Origin: SFDP01 sp051891855
GTDB taxonomy: Bacteria; Bacillota; Clostridia; Lachnospirales; Lachnospiraceae
Direction of reading: 5' to 3'
Assembly (NCBI GenBank): GCA_051891855.1
Contig: JBJFFP010000041.1
Coordinates: forward strand, 1 to 8,920
DNA: 8,920 bases
In this document: positions 1 through 6,576 of the stretch, piece by piece
How the letters are laid out: each line of letters begins with the position of its first letter
Position numbering within the stretch: the first letter of the stretch is position 1
The notes under the pieces: generated by a model
The model's database searches: none
Seen by the model: only the letters and a program-made list of their open reading frames with translations
Told to the model about the DNA's origin: nothing
Translations under genes and position numbers: made by a program

Positions 1-1
1 G

Positions 2-61
2 CAGGTTATTGAAGAGGAAGCAAAAAAACTGGCAGAACTGATTCAAAATACAATGTTGTAA
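2..61 (+). CDS. C-terminal end of an unidentified gene (5' part outside window)
   Basis: An open frame enters from the left edge and stops at TAA 59-61. The visible 19 residues read VIEEEAKKLAELIQNTML after an initial Q. They form a charged, probably amphipathic helix of the kind that ends many soluble proteins. This is too little to name a family. No intrinsic terminator follows the stop, and the promoter of the next gene begins seven bases later, so some transcripts may continue into the HPr gene. The frame has no independent support beyond being open and ending just before a good promoter. Confidence 0.5.
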   Translation, partial: QVIEEEAKKLAELIQNTML

Positions 62-67
62 AAAAAC

Positions 68-96
68 TTGAAGAATAGAACTGCACATGCTATCAT
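68..96 (+). promoter_or_regulatory. Promoter of the HPr gene (extended -10)
   Basis: A -35-like TTGAAG lies at 68-73. After a 17-base spacer comes TATCAT at 91-96, preceded by TG at 88-89, which gives an extended -10 (TGCTATCAT). The predicted start of transcription is near 103, leaving a leader of about 40 bases before the HPr start at 145. The match is by eye against the sigma-A consensus. An inverted repeat (71-77 and 96-102) overlaps both boxes. Confidence 0.6.
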
Positions 97-102
97 ATTC
101 TT
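71..102. repeat. Inverted repeat overlapping the HPr promoter
   Basis: AAGAATA at 71-77 is matched by its exact reverse complement TATTCTT at 96-102, with an 18-base spacer. The arms overlap the -35 box and the end of the -10 box. It could be an operator for a dimeric regulator or chance in AT-rich DNA. There is no T-run, so it is not a terminator. Confidence 0.3.
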
Positions 103-144
103 AGTCGATAGGCTGATAATGGGGTAGAAATTGGAGGTATGGGA

Positions 145-408
145 ATGGTAAGCCAGAAGGTAGTTATCAAGAACCCAACAGGACTGCACCTAAGACCGGC
201 AGGAAACCTATGTAAGGAAGCAATGCAATATAAATCATTGATTACATTCACATACAGGGGGAACACAGCGAATGCTAAAAGTGTACTCAGCGTGTTAGGT
301 GCGTGCATTAAATGCGGCGATGAGATAGAGCTGATTTGCGAAGGTGAGGATGAGGTTCAGGCTTTGCAGGCTCTGGTCACAGCTGTGGATAGTGGTTTAG
401 GAGAATAA
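145..408 (+). CDS. ptsH: HPr family phosphocarrier protein
   Basis: An 87-residue HPr, the small cytosolic protein that carries phosphate from enzyme I to sugar-specific PTS EIIA domains and serves carbon catabolite control in Firmicutes. The start is ATG 145 rather than ATG 139: the strong GGAGG at 133-137 is 7 bases before 145 but only 1 base before 139. This choice puts the two hallmark residues at their canonical positions: His15 in GLHLRPAG (13-20) and Ser46 in NAKSVLSVL (43-51), the target of HPr kinase. The active-site loop reads HLRPAG instead of the common HARPAA. The rest fits: 'SVLSVLGACIKCGDEIEL' is the usual helix 2 to strand region, and length is normal. No enzyme I, permease or HPr kinase gene is in the window, so this is an isolated HPr gene with its own promoter and terminator. 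It could be a second HPr paralogue rather than the main one. Confidence 0.93.
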   Translation: MVSQKVVIKNPTGLHLRPAGNLCKEAMQYKSLITFTYRGNTANAKSVLSVLGACIKCGDEIELICEGEDEVQALQALVTAVDSGLGE

Positions 409-415
409 GGATGAG

Positions 416-440
416 CCCGCCTGTAACAGGCGGGTTTTTT
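416..440 (+). terminator. Rho-independent terminator after the HPr gene
   Basis: CCCGCCTG (416-423), loop TAA, CAGGCGGG (427-434) and six T (435-440) form a perfect 8-bp GC-rich stem with a T-run, eight bases after the HPr stop. It lies only 21 bases ahead of the leuA Shine-Dalgarno, so leuA is either read through from HPr or transcribed from a promoter overlapping this hairpin. Confidence 0.93.
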
Positions 441-451
441 GTCAGTAATAT
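423..451 (+). promoter_or_regulatory. Weak candidate promoter for leuA, overlapping the terminator
   Basis: GTAACA (423-428) and TAATAT (446-451) are separated by 17 bases, and each matches the sigma-A consensus at four of six positions. Transcription would start near 458, giving a leader of under 20 bases for leuA. The -35 element would sit in the loop and 3' arm of the HPr terminator. It is listed only because leuA otherwise has no visible promoter. Confidence 0.2.
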
Positions 452-475
452 AGAGAAGAATGGAGGAGATATATT

Positions 476-2152
476 ATGCTTAATTTCAAACGCTATAAAA
501 AAAATCCGGTTCTGCATTATCCGGAAAGAATATGGCCGGATAAGGAAATTACGAAAGCACCCATATGGTGCAGTGTAGATTTAAGAGATGGCAATCAGGC
601 TCTTATTGATCCCATGGTGGTTCATGAGAAGCTGGAAATGTTTGATTATCTGATTAAGCTGGGCTTTAAGGAAATTGAAATCGGTTTTCCTGCAGCAAGC
701 CAGATTGAGTTTGATTTTTTACGGCAGCTTATTGATTGTAAATTAATTCCTGATGATGTTTGCGTACAGGTATTAACCCAATGCCGCGAAGAGCTGATTG
801 ACCGAACCTTTGAGGCTATCGAAGGCTGTAAGCAGGCTATTGTACATATTTATAATTCCACTTCTACCCTGCAGAGGGATGTTGTTTTTGGAATGGGCAG
901 GGAAGAAATTATTGATATTGCCGTTAAAGGAACACAGATGGTTAAGGAAAGAGCTCAAAAATTTCCGGGGAAAATTATTCTGGAGTATTCTCCGGAAAGC
1001 TTTACCGGAACGGAAGTGGAGTTTGCACTGGAAATCTGCACCGCAGTACAGAAAACCTGGGGACCTACGAAAGAGAATCCCATGATTATCAACCTGCCCG
1101 CTACGGTGGAAATGAATACCCCTAATGTTTATGCGGATCAGATTGAATGGATGAACAGGCATTTTCAAGATCGGGACAGCATCATTTTAAGCATCCATCC
1201 CCACAATGATCGGGGAACCGGCGTAGCTGCTGCAGAGCTGGCTCTTATGGCAGGAGCTGACCGCGTGGAAGGAACACTTTTCGGAAATGGTGAGAGAACC
1301 GGAAATGTAGATTTGCTGACCATCGCCTACAATATGTTTTCTCAGGGAATCAATCCGCAATTAAATATTGAACATATTAATGAGATTATTGAAATTTATG
1401 AACGCTGCTGTAAAATCCCTATTCATCCCAGGCACCCCTATGCAGGCAAGCTGGTGTTTACCGCCTTTTCCGGTTCGCATCAGGATGCTATTAACAAGGG
1501 TGTGCATGCCATGCAGGAAAGGAAGAGTGAGATTTGGCAGGTTCCTTATCTTCCCATTGATCCTGCGGATATAGGAAGAGAATATGAACCCATTGTGCGA
1601 ATCAATTCCCAGTCCGGCAAAGGCGGGGTAGCATTTATTATGGAGACCTATTTCGGCTTCAAGCTTCCTAAGGCCATGCACAAGGAATTTGCCAATGTGA
1701 TTCAGAACATCACCGAGAAAAAAGGAGAGATTTCTCCCGAAGAGATTATGGCAAAATTCAAGGAGGAGTATCTGGATCGGAAGGAGCCTCTGCATTTCAG
1801 AAGGATTCAGGTTACGGAAAACAGCGGGGAAGTAAAGGCCTTCGATACCAGTGTAAAGCTGGTGTATACCGATCATGGTATAGAAAAATCGCTTGAGGCT
1901 GTAGGAAATGGACCCATTGATGCAGTCAGAAGAGGACTTCATGAATCTCTGGAGCTGGACGTTAAGATTCTGGATTATGAAGAGCATGCTCTGCAATCCG
2001 GCTCTAACTCTCAGGCTGCAGCATATATTTATTTACTGGATACCAATACAGGCCGTGTAACCTACGGTATAGGAGTAAGCAGCAACATTACCCGGGCCTC
2101 GGTAAGAGCAATTTTCTCTGCATTAAACAGATTGGGATTGGGAGAAAGATAA
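476..2152 (+). CDS. leuA: 2-isopropylmalate synthase, long form
   Basis: 558 residues. It condenses acetyl-CoA with 2-oxoisovalerate to 2-isopropylmalate, the committed step of leucine synthesis, in the cytosol. The N-terminal catalytic TIM barrel (about 30-310) shows DLRDGNQA at 35-42 with the catalytic Arg37 and metal ligand Asp38, the HPHNDRG motif at 241-247 with metal ligands His241 and His243, and FGNGERTGNVDL at 269-280. A linker (about 310-440) leads to the C-terminal LeuA allosteric domain (about 440-558), with GNGPIDAV at 477-484 and GIGVSSNITRASVRAI at 531-546, the region that binds leucine for feedback inhibition. Length and sequence style match the long LeuA of actinobacteria and yeast rather than the E. 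coli form. GGAGGAG at 462-468 lies 7 bases before the ATG. No T-box or leader peptide is visible. Other leu or ilv genes are absent, so it stands alone here. Confidence 0.96.
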   Translation: MLNFKRYKKNPVLHYPERIWPDKEITKAPIWCSVDLRDGNQALIDPMVVHEKLEMFDYLIKLGFKEIEIGFPAASQIEFDFLRQLIDCKLIPDDVCVQVLTQCREELIDRTFEAIEGCKQAIVHIYNSTSTLQRDVVFGMGREEIIDIAVKGTQMVKERAQKFPGKIILEYSPESFTGTEVEFALEICTAVQKTWGPTKENPMIINLPATVEMNTPNVYADQIEWMNRHFQDRDSIILSIHPHNDRGTGVAAAELALMAGADRVEGTLFGNGERTGNVDLLTIAYNMFSQGINPQLNIEHINEIIEIYERCCKIPIHPRHPYAGKLVFTAFSGSHQDAINKGVHAMQERKSEIWQVPYLPIDPADIGREYEPIVRINSQSGKGGVAFIMETYFGFKLPKAMHKEFANVIQNITEKKGEISPEEIMAKFKEEYLDRKEPLHFRRIQVTENSGEVKAFDTSVKLVYTDHGIEKSLEAVGNGPIDAVRRGLHESLELDVKILDYEEHALQSGSNSQAAAYIYLLDTNTGRVTYGIGVSSNITRASVRAIFSALNRLGLGER

Positions 2153-2158
2153 GAGATA

Positions 2159-2208
2159 AAAAAGAGTCTGGGGACTATACTCAGGTGTATAGCACTCAGA
2201 CTCTTTTT
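2159..2208. terminator. Bidirectional terminator between leuA and the DUF3048 gene
   Basis: Outer arms 2159-2170 and 2197-2208 form a perfect 12-bp stem (AAAAAGAGTCTG with CAGACTCTTTTT). An inner 6-bp stem pairs CTATAC (2175-2180) with GTATAG (2187-2192). The A-run and T-run at the ends make it work in both directions. It begins 7 bases after the leuA stop and ends 17 bases from the stop of the opposite lipoprotein gene, so it serves the convergent pair. Confidence 0.92.
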
Positions 2209-2224
2209 AATCTTCCTTTTTGGT

Positions 2225-3349
2225 TTAATCCTCAAAGCTGAATTTATCTCCGTCTTCCACAATGCAGATCATGGTTTTTCCTGTATTCAGCTCTATTTCA
2301 TTTCCGTTGTCATCATAGTAGCGGGTAGCTCCGTAATCGGAGGTCTTTTTCCAATTAACATGGATGGCTTTGCCCTCGGTAAAGTACCAACCGTCCCTAG
2401 TACTGTCAATACACTGGAAAGCAAGATAACCCTTGGCATCACGCACCTCGTGATAGGTAAACTGAACCAGCAGGTTTTTGAAGGCCAGCTGTTTGCCGGT
2501 TGCCTGATCAACATGGGCACCACCGGAGGTTTTCTGGAAGCGGTAGTATAAACCATCCGTTTCATCGTACTCAAACCAGGTTTGTGTGGTGGGATAAGCG
2601 CTGGACAAATCAATTTTCTTAGCTACAGCAGCATCGGAATACTGTTCCAGGGTGTTGGGCGCTGTCTTGCTGGCAAATTGAAAATGAGAAGCAGTATCTA
2701 TGTAATCCGTCCTTGCTTCCAGGGGATAGCCCAGACGATTGGCTTCATCGTAAAGATCAGCACCATCCAGATAAAGGTTCTGGGGAGCGGAACGATCAGT
2801 AGTTCGGTAGAATACTCCACTGGGAGCAGTCAGAGCATTAATGTTATGGGTGTCCTTACGGCCGATAACCTCGTCAATATAGAAGGGCCCGCCGGCATGG
2901 ACGTAGAGTGCGTCCCATTCAAATGCCCAGTAAACGAAATAGTCACGGCAGCTTCGGATGTTTCCTACTCGTTCCAGATTACGCCAGTCACCGAAAACAG
3001 CCATAAGACGGGTAATTTCTCCTTCTACCAGACACTCATAAAGGATGTCTGCATTGGAAAGATTATAGTGAGGAAGGGCACCTTTATCGTTAGGAACCAT
3101 AACGGCCATAGGTCTTAAGGAAGCGATTTCCTCATCTACCCACTCATTGGTCAGAGGGCTTCTTACCATACCCTCTTGGGGAGGAATATCCTCATCTGCG
3201 TTTTCAACAATTGTTTCTTCTTCCGCACCGGGTGCTTCAACCTCTATAACTGCCTGTTCCTGTACTGCTGCAGGTTCTTCTTTTTTGCAGGCAGTAAGTA
3301 TCAGGGCAGAGGATAAGGCAACCAGAAGCAGTACTTTGAGTTTTTTCAT
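2225..3349 (-). CDS. DUF3048 domain (YerB-type) lipoprotein
   Basis: 374 residues. A lipoprotein signal peptide ends in lipobox LTAC with the lipidated Cys21, after KK and a hydrophobic stretch at 6-20. A low-complexity acidic Ala/Glu linker (24-60) then leads to a two-part DUF3048 fold. The N-terminal part has RPMAVMVPND (79-88), NADILYECLVEGEITRLMAVF (99-119), IRSCRDYFV (131-139) and HAGGPF (151-156). The C-terminal part (about 230-370) has W-F-Y, GAHVDQATGKQL (277-288), and an ending like G-k-T-M-I-C-I-V. It should be anchored to the outer face of the membrane. The molecular function of the family is not established. Start choice: ATG 3349 has GAGAGG (3360-3355) 5 bases upstream and begins the signal peptide. 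The frame stays open upstream to 3835, but that part overlaps rfbD on the other strand and has no signal-peptide logic. It is transcribed alone between its promoter and the shared terminator. Confidence 0.9.
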   Translation of the reverse strand: MKKLKVLLLVALSSALILTACKKEEPAAVQEQAVIEVEAPGAEEETIVENADEDIPPQEGMVRSPLTNEWVDEEIASLRPMAVMVPNDKGALPHYNLSNADILYECLVEGEITRLMAVFGDWRNLERVGNIRSCRDYFVYWAFEWDALYVHAGGPFYIDEVIGRKDTHNINALTAPSGVFYRTTDRSAPQNLYLDGADLYDEANRLGYPLEARTDYIDTASHFQFASKTAPNTLEQYSDAAVAKKIDLSSAYPTTQTWFEYDETDGLYYRFQKTSGGAHVDQATGKQLAFKNLLVQFTYHEVRDAKGYLAFQCIDSTRDGWYFTEGKAIHVNWKKTSDYGATRYYDDNGNEIELNTGKTMICIVEDGDKFSFED

Positions 3350-3404
3350 CGTGTCCTCTCTTTCTCGCATTTTTACTACTTGAAATTTCTGTTGTAACCG
3401 TAAA

Positions 3405-3433
3405 ATTATAGCACAGAAAAAATAGAAAGTCAT
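3405..3433 (-). promoter_or_regulatory. Promoter of the DUF3048 lipoprotein gene (extended -10)
   Basis: Read on the minus strand, ATGACT (3433-3428) is followed after 17 bases by a perfect TATAAT (3410-3405), preceded by TGC, giving TGCTATAAT. Predicted transcription start is near 3398, with a leader of about 50 bases. This is one of the best sigma-A-type matches in the window. Confidence 0.7.
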
Positions 3434-3466
3434 CATTAAAGTGAAAGTTTCAGGTTCTCTTTCGGG

Positions 3467-3495
3467 TTGAAAAAGTCCCGATGTAATGGTAGAAT
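3467..3495 (+). promoter_or_regulatory. Promoter of the rfbD-glycosyltransferase operon
   Basis: TTGAAA at 3467-3472 and TAGAAT at 3490-3495 have a 17-base spacer, and TG at 3487-3488 gives an extended -10. Each hexamer matches the consensus at five of six positions. Transcription should start near 3502, about 34 bases before the rfbD ATG. It is back-to-back with the minus-strand promoter, with about 34 bases between the two -35 boxes. Confidence 0.7.
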
Positions 3496-3535
3496 AAGTA
3501 CATTCTGAAGGAAGAACAGGAAATAGGAGAAATTC

Positions 3536-4393
3536 ATGAAAAAAATATTGATTACCGGCTGTAACGGACAGCTGGGAAGGGCGGTAAATCAATTTTATGC
3601 AGGACGTACCGACTTGGAGCTGATTAATACAGATGTGGAGGAATTGGATATTGCCAACATAGATGCTGCAGTGTCTTTGGTTCGGGAAGTAAACCCCTAT
3701 GCCATTATTAATTGTGCGGCTTATACGGCTGTAGATGCCTGTGAGACCAATCAGGACACGGCATTTAAGGTAAATACGCTGGGAGCAAGAAATCTGGCTG
3801 TGGCAGCAGAGCAGATAGGGGCTAAGCTTTTGCATATATCCACCGATTACGTTTTTGACGGAACCAAAAAGGGTGCCTATGTTGAAACGGATGCCACGGG
3901 ACCGGCCAGTGTATATGGAGTAACTAAGGAAGCTGCAGAAAAAATGGTGACCCAGTTATGTAATCGCTTCTTTATTCTTAGAACGGCTTGGCTTTACGGT
4001 GATGGTAAGAATTTTGCCAAAACCATGCTCCGCATTGCCGAAAACAATGATAAGGTTAGGGTAGTGTGTGATCAAATCGGAACGCCCACCAGTACCCTGG
4101 AGCTGACGAAGGGTATAGATTCTTTGCTGTTTAGTGATAACTATGGGCTTTTTCATGCCACCTGTGAGGGACAGTGCTCCTGGGCGGATTTTGCCAGAAA
4201 GGTTTTTACCTTGGCAGGAAAAGAGGTAAGGGTGGAGGATGTAACTACGGAAGAATATTTAGCAGATTATCCGCAGCAGGCAAAGAGGCCGGCCAATTCA
4301 GTATTGGAAAATTATATGTTTAAAATGACCGGCGGTTATTCTTTCGCACCTTGGGAAGAGGCTATTGCAGAATATATGAAGACTCTTAGATAA
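3536..4393 (+). CDS. rfbD: dTDP-4-dehydrorhamnose reductase
   Basis: 285 residues, normal length for RmlD/RfbD. It catalyses the last step of dTDP-L-rhamnose synthesis: NAD(P)H-dependent reduction of dTDP-4-dehydro-L-rhamnose in the cytosol. An extended-SDR Rossmann fold is visible: GCNGQLG at 8-14 (GxxGxxG cofactor loop), NCAAYTAVDACE at 59-70, STDYVFDG at 102-109, the catalytic YGVTK at 127-131 (Tyr127, Lys131), RTAWLYG at 149-155 and the family-specific RPANSVLEN at 251-259. The Shine-Dalgarno AGGAGA (3525-3530) lies 5 bases before the ATG. It is the first gene of a two-gene operon, with a membrane glycosyltransferase 13 bases downstream. The partner genes rfbA, rfbB and rfbC are not in the window, so the substrate must come from enzymes encoded elsewhere. 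Confidence 0.95.
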   Translation: MKKILITGCNGQLGRAVNQFYAGRTDLELINTDVEELDIANIDAAVSLVREVNPYAIINCAAYTAVDACETNQDTAFKVNTLGARNLAVAAEQIGAKLLHISTDYVFDGTKKGAYVETDATGPASVYGVTKEAAEKMVTQLCNRFFILRTAWLYGDGKNFAKTMLRIAENNDKVRVVCDQIGTPTSTLELTKGIDSLLFSDNYGLFHATCEGQCSWADFARKVFTLAGKEVRVEDVTTEEYLADYPQQAKRPANSVLENYMFKMTGGYSFAPWEEAIAEYMKTLR

Positions 4394-4406
4394 AAAGGAT
4401 GGGGAA

Positions 4407-6005
4407 ATGAATAAAGCAGTTACAGGCAACCGAAAAGTTCAAATTGGTCTTCTAACCGTGATTATGATGCTGCAGCTGATTGTAGCATCATATTTTTGTA
4501 CGCAGAAGCAGGGCTTCCACTATGATGAATACTATTCCTACTACTCCTCCAATGTAACCTATGGTCTGGTTCCTACAGACAGGGAATGGAAGGATACGGA
4601 AGAAATCCGAAGTGAGTTTGTGGTGGGCAGGGGAGAGGGCTTTAACTATGAAATGGTAAAGCTGATGCAGACCTATGATGTCCATCCTCCGCTGTATTAT
4701 TTTCTGCTGCATACAGTATGCTCTTTTTTTCCGGGAGTCTTTTCCAAGTGGTTTGGACTGGGATTGAATCTTTTGTTTTTTGCAATAGCCTTTCCTCTTT
4801 TTGCGAAAATCAGCTATGAGCTGTTTAGAGGCGATTTCAGGATAACTTTTCTTTCCTGTCTGCTTTTTGGCTTTCAACCGGGAATCTTAAGTGGGATTAC
4901 CTTTATTCGGATGTATATGCTTCTTTTGGTCTGGTGTTTGGCCATTACCTGCATACATATTCCCTTTTGGAGGGAAGGAATAAAGCTTACACCGGGAAGG
5001 GCGATTACTTTACTGCTTTTGACAGCAGCGGGTTTTTTGACCCATTATTATTTTGCGGTCTTTTTGTTCTTTCTGGCGGCTTTTACCTGCCTTTATCATT
5101 GGTGGAGAGAGAAAAATCTGAAAGCCAGTCTTGCCTATGGCAGCTGTATTCTGGGAGGTATGGCTCTGGCTCTGCTTTTCTATCCCTCGGCTCTTTCCCA
5201 TATTTTCAGGGGATATAGGGGAACGGAAGCAACGGCTGCTTTTTTTGACCTGTCTAATACTCTGCTTAGGCTCAGGTTCTTTGGCGGGCTGATGAATCGT
5301 TCTGTTTTTGGTGGCTGTCTGCCGATTCTGCTTCTTTTTTTGGCAAGTATATTTATCCTTTCGTTGATGAAAAAGGAAAGTCAACCATTGAAAACGGGTA
5401 AAGTGAAGAGATTTCCGGCAGAAAATCCGGGGCTGTTCTGTCTGCTTACGGTAACTCCGGGATACTTTTTTGCAGTGGCGAAAACTGCCCTCTTAAATGC
5501 AGAGGAGGCAAATCGATATGAACTCCCGGTATATGGCTTTTGGCTGCTGATCATTCTTGCATTACTGGACTATGGCGGAAAGGCATTGCCAAAGCCGAAG
5601 AGGATAACACTGGCTGCTGCAGGACTGATTCTGGGGTTTCAATTCTTTGCCTTAGCCCACGGGGAGGTACAGTTTTTATATCCTGAGGATCGGGAAAATG
5701 TGGAATGGGCTGCCCGACACAGAAAGGAAGTGATTCTGTACCTGTATAATCCGTCCAATCTGTGGATGATTTGGGATGAAGCAGAGGAATTGATGCAGTA
5801 TGAAAGGATATACTTTGTCAGTCTGGCAGACACATCTCCTCTGACAGAGAATAGTCTTTTGACCGCTGACCGGGTATATGTCTATGCTTCAAGAATGGAA
5901 GAGGCACAAAGAATGCTGGAAGAGCTTTCCCGGGATAATAAAAAGCTCTCCGAAAAAGAAAAAATCCGGGAGCTTTTATACTGTGATCTGTATTGTCTGG
6001 AATAG
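4407..6005 (+). CDS. Polytopic membrane glycosyltransferase, GT-C / GT39-like
   Basis: 532 residues. About eleven hydrophobic segments by eye: roughly 13-31, 95-112, 114-137, 145-163, 168-187, 197-226, 240-262, 300-321, 343-362, 372-390 and 398-418. A soluble C-terminal tail of about 110 residues follows. The first extracytoplasmic loop carries HYDEYYSYYS (38-47); Asp40-Glu41 fits the acidic motif of GT-C enzymes. Further GT39-type signatures are VHPPLYYFLLH (92-102) and IRMYMLLLVW (167-176). Such proteins move a sugar from a polyprenyl-phosphate donor onto a glycan, lipid or protein on the outer face of the membrane. Donor and acceptor cannot be read here; coupling to rfbD suggests rhamnose-containing surface glycan but does not show that rhamnose is its substrate. 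AAGGA at 4395-4399 precedes the ATG by 7 bases. It ends 2 bases from the stop of the opposing gene. Confidence 0.85.
   Translation: MNKAVTGNRKVQIGLLTVIMMLQLIVASYFCTQKQGFHYDEYYSYYSSNVTYGLVPTDREWKDTEEIRSEFVVGRGEGFNYEMVKLMQTYDVHPPLYYFLLHTVCSFFPGVFSKWFGLGLNLLFFAIAFPLFAKISYELFRGDFRITFLSCLLFGFQPGILSGITFIRMYMLLLVWCLAITCIHIPFWREGIKLTPGRAITLLLLTAAGFLTHYYFAVFLFFLAAFTCLYHWWREKNLKASLAYGSCILGGMALALLFYPSALSHIFRGYRGTEATAAFFDLSNTLLRLRFFGGLMNRSVFGGCLPILLLFLASIFILSLMKKESQPLKTGKVKRFPAENPGLFCLLTVTPGYFFAVAKTALLNAEEANRYELPVYGFWLLIILALLDYGGKALPKPKRITLAAAGLILGFQFFALAHGEVQFLYPEDRENVEWAARHRKEVILYLYNPSNLWMIWDEAEELMQYERIYFVSLADTSPLTENSLLTADRVYVYASRMEEAQRMLEELSRDNKKLSEKEKIRELLYCDLYCLE
5941..5977 (-). terminator. Terminator of the DUF212 gene, inside the glycosyltransferase 3' end
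   Basis: AAAAGCTC (5941-5948) pairs with GAGCTTTT (5970-5977). Three more G-C pairs follow if T5949 is bulged. On the minus strand the stem is followed at once by TTTTTATTAT, a good U-tract, about 30 bases past the DUF212 stop. On the plus strand only four T follow and the sequence is still coding, so a plus-strand role is weaker. AGAGCTTT at 5921-5928 can compete for pairing with 5942-5949. Confidence 0.65.
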
Positions 6006-6007
6006 GT

Positions 6008-6460
6008 TTAACCCATAATGATATATGCTGTTGCAATTCCTAAAATGGCACCAAACAGAACCTGAAGCGGAGTATGGCCCACAAATTCCTTAAGCTGCTT
6101 TTCAATATCCATATCCTTGCCCATATGGGAAAAGAGCTCAATCATATCGTTTAAGATTTTGGCCTGTTTGCCGGTTTCCTGACGTACACCGATGGCATCA
6201 TACATGACCACTAAGGATAGAATGGCAGTAACGGCGAACTCAAAGCTGTCTGCACCGTACTCTATGGCACAGGCAGCAGCCAGGGCACAAACGGTAGAGG
6301 AATGAGAGCTGGGCATACCGCCGCCACCTACCAGCCTCTCAGCTACAAATTCATGATTTAATACCACATAAATAACGGTTTTAAGAACCTGGGCAATGAC
6401 CCACCCGGCAGCAGAAGAAATAAGAATTTTATTTTGTATCAATTCGGTAAAAAATTGCAT
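6008..6460 (-). CDS. Divergent PAP2 family (DUF212, YuiD-type) membrane protein
   Basis: 150 residues from the chosen start. Signatures of DUF212 run through it: GGMPSSHSS at 47-55 (His53), D88 followed by GVRQ (91-94) and GKQAKILN (97-104), and LKEFVGHTPLQVLFGAILG at 123-141 (His129). These echo the PSGH and SR-H motifs of PAP2-type lipid phosphatases and haloperoxidases, so a membrane phosphatase acting on a lipid pyrophosphate or phosphate is possible. The family's activity is not established to my knowledge. Hydrophobic stretches lie at about 12-34, 54-68, 74-88 and 131-148. Start: GAGGA on the minus strand lies 8 bases before ATG 6460, and the product then begins MQFFTELIQNKIL, like other family members. 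ATGs at 6475 and 6478 lack a Shine-Dalgarno and abut an inverted repeat. Confidence 0.88.
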   Translation of the reverse strand: MQFFTELIQNKILISSAAGWVIAQVLKTVIYVVLNHEFVAERLVGGGGMPSSHSSTVCALAAACAIEYGADSFEFAVTAILSLVVMYDAIGVRQETGKQAKILNDMIELFSHMGKDMDIEKQLKEFVGHTPLQVLFGAILGIATAYIIMG

Positions 6461-6480
6461 AATCTGTTTCCTCATCATTC

Positions 6481-6500
6481 TGACGGATGGATTTCCGTCA
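6481..6500. repeat. Perfect inverted repeat upstream of the DUF212 gene
   Basis: TGACGGA (6481-6487) and TCCGTCA (6494-6500) are exact reverse complements with a 6-base loop. The element lies just upstream of the minus-strand start region and about 80 bases before the plus-strand membrane protein gene. No T-run follows on either strand. It could be an operator or a 5'-leader hairpin of the DUF212 transcript. Confidence 0.5.
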
Positions 6501-6560
6501 AATTAGCATAGAATCAGTATAACTCATTTTGAGAAAAAACGAAAGACGGGAATTCATAGA
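6501..6560. promoter_or_regulatory. Divergent intergenic region with weak -10-like sites
   Basis: The two flanking genes diverge, so each needs a promoter in the 98-bp gap. On the plus strand TATAAC (6518-6523) follows a poor -35, CCGTCA (6495-6500), by 17 bases. On the minus strand TATACT (6521-6516) is the best -10 but has no good -35 at 16-18 bases. Neither is convincing. The sites overlap, which would make the two promoters compete. Confidence 0.3.
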
Positions 6561-6576
6561 AAAAGGAAGGTGAAAG

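Noticed and set aside
139..144. ATG 139 as the HPr start
   Set aside because: Only one base separates it from GGAGG. ATG 145 has 7-base spacing and restores His15 and Ser46 numbering.
773..1168. Long minus-strand open frame inside leuA, and similar ones at 1361-1996 and in the glycosyltransferase
   Set aside because: They are shadows of well-identified plus-strand genes, with no ribosome site or recognisable domain.
3350..3835. Minus-strand frame of the lipoprotein open for another 162 codons upstream
   Set aside because: It overlaps rfbD on the other strand and covers two good promoters. The signal peptide and lipobox begin exactly at ATG 3349, which has a proper Shine-Dalgarno.
4034..4042. 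TGCCGAA inside rfbD as a Spo0A box
   Set aside because: A single consensus match inside a coding region is expected by chance in a window of this size, and it is not paired or near a promoter.
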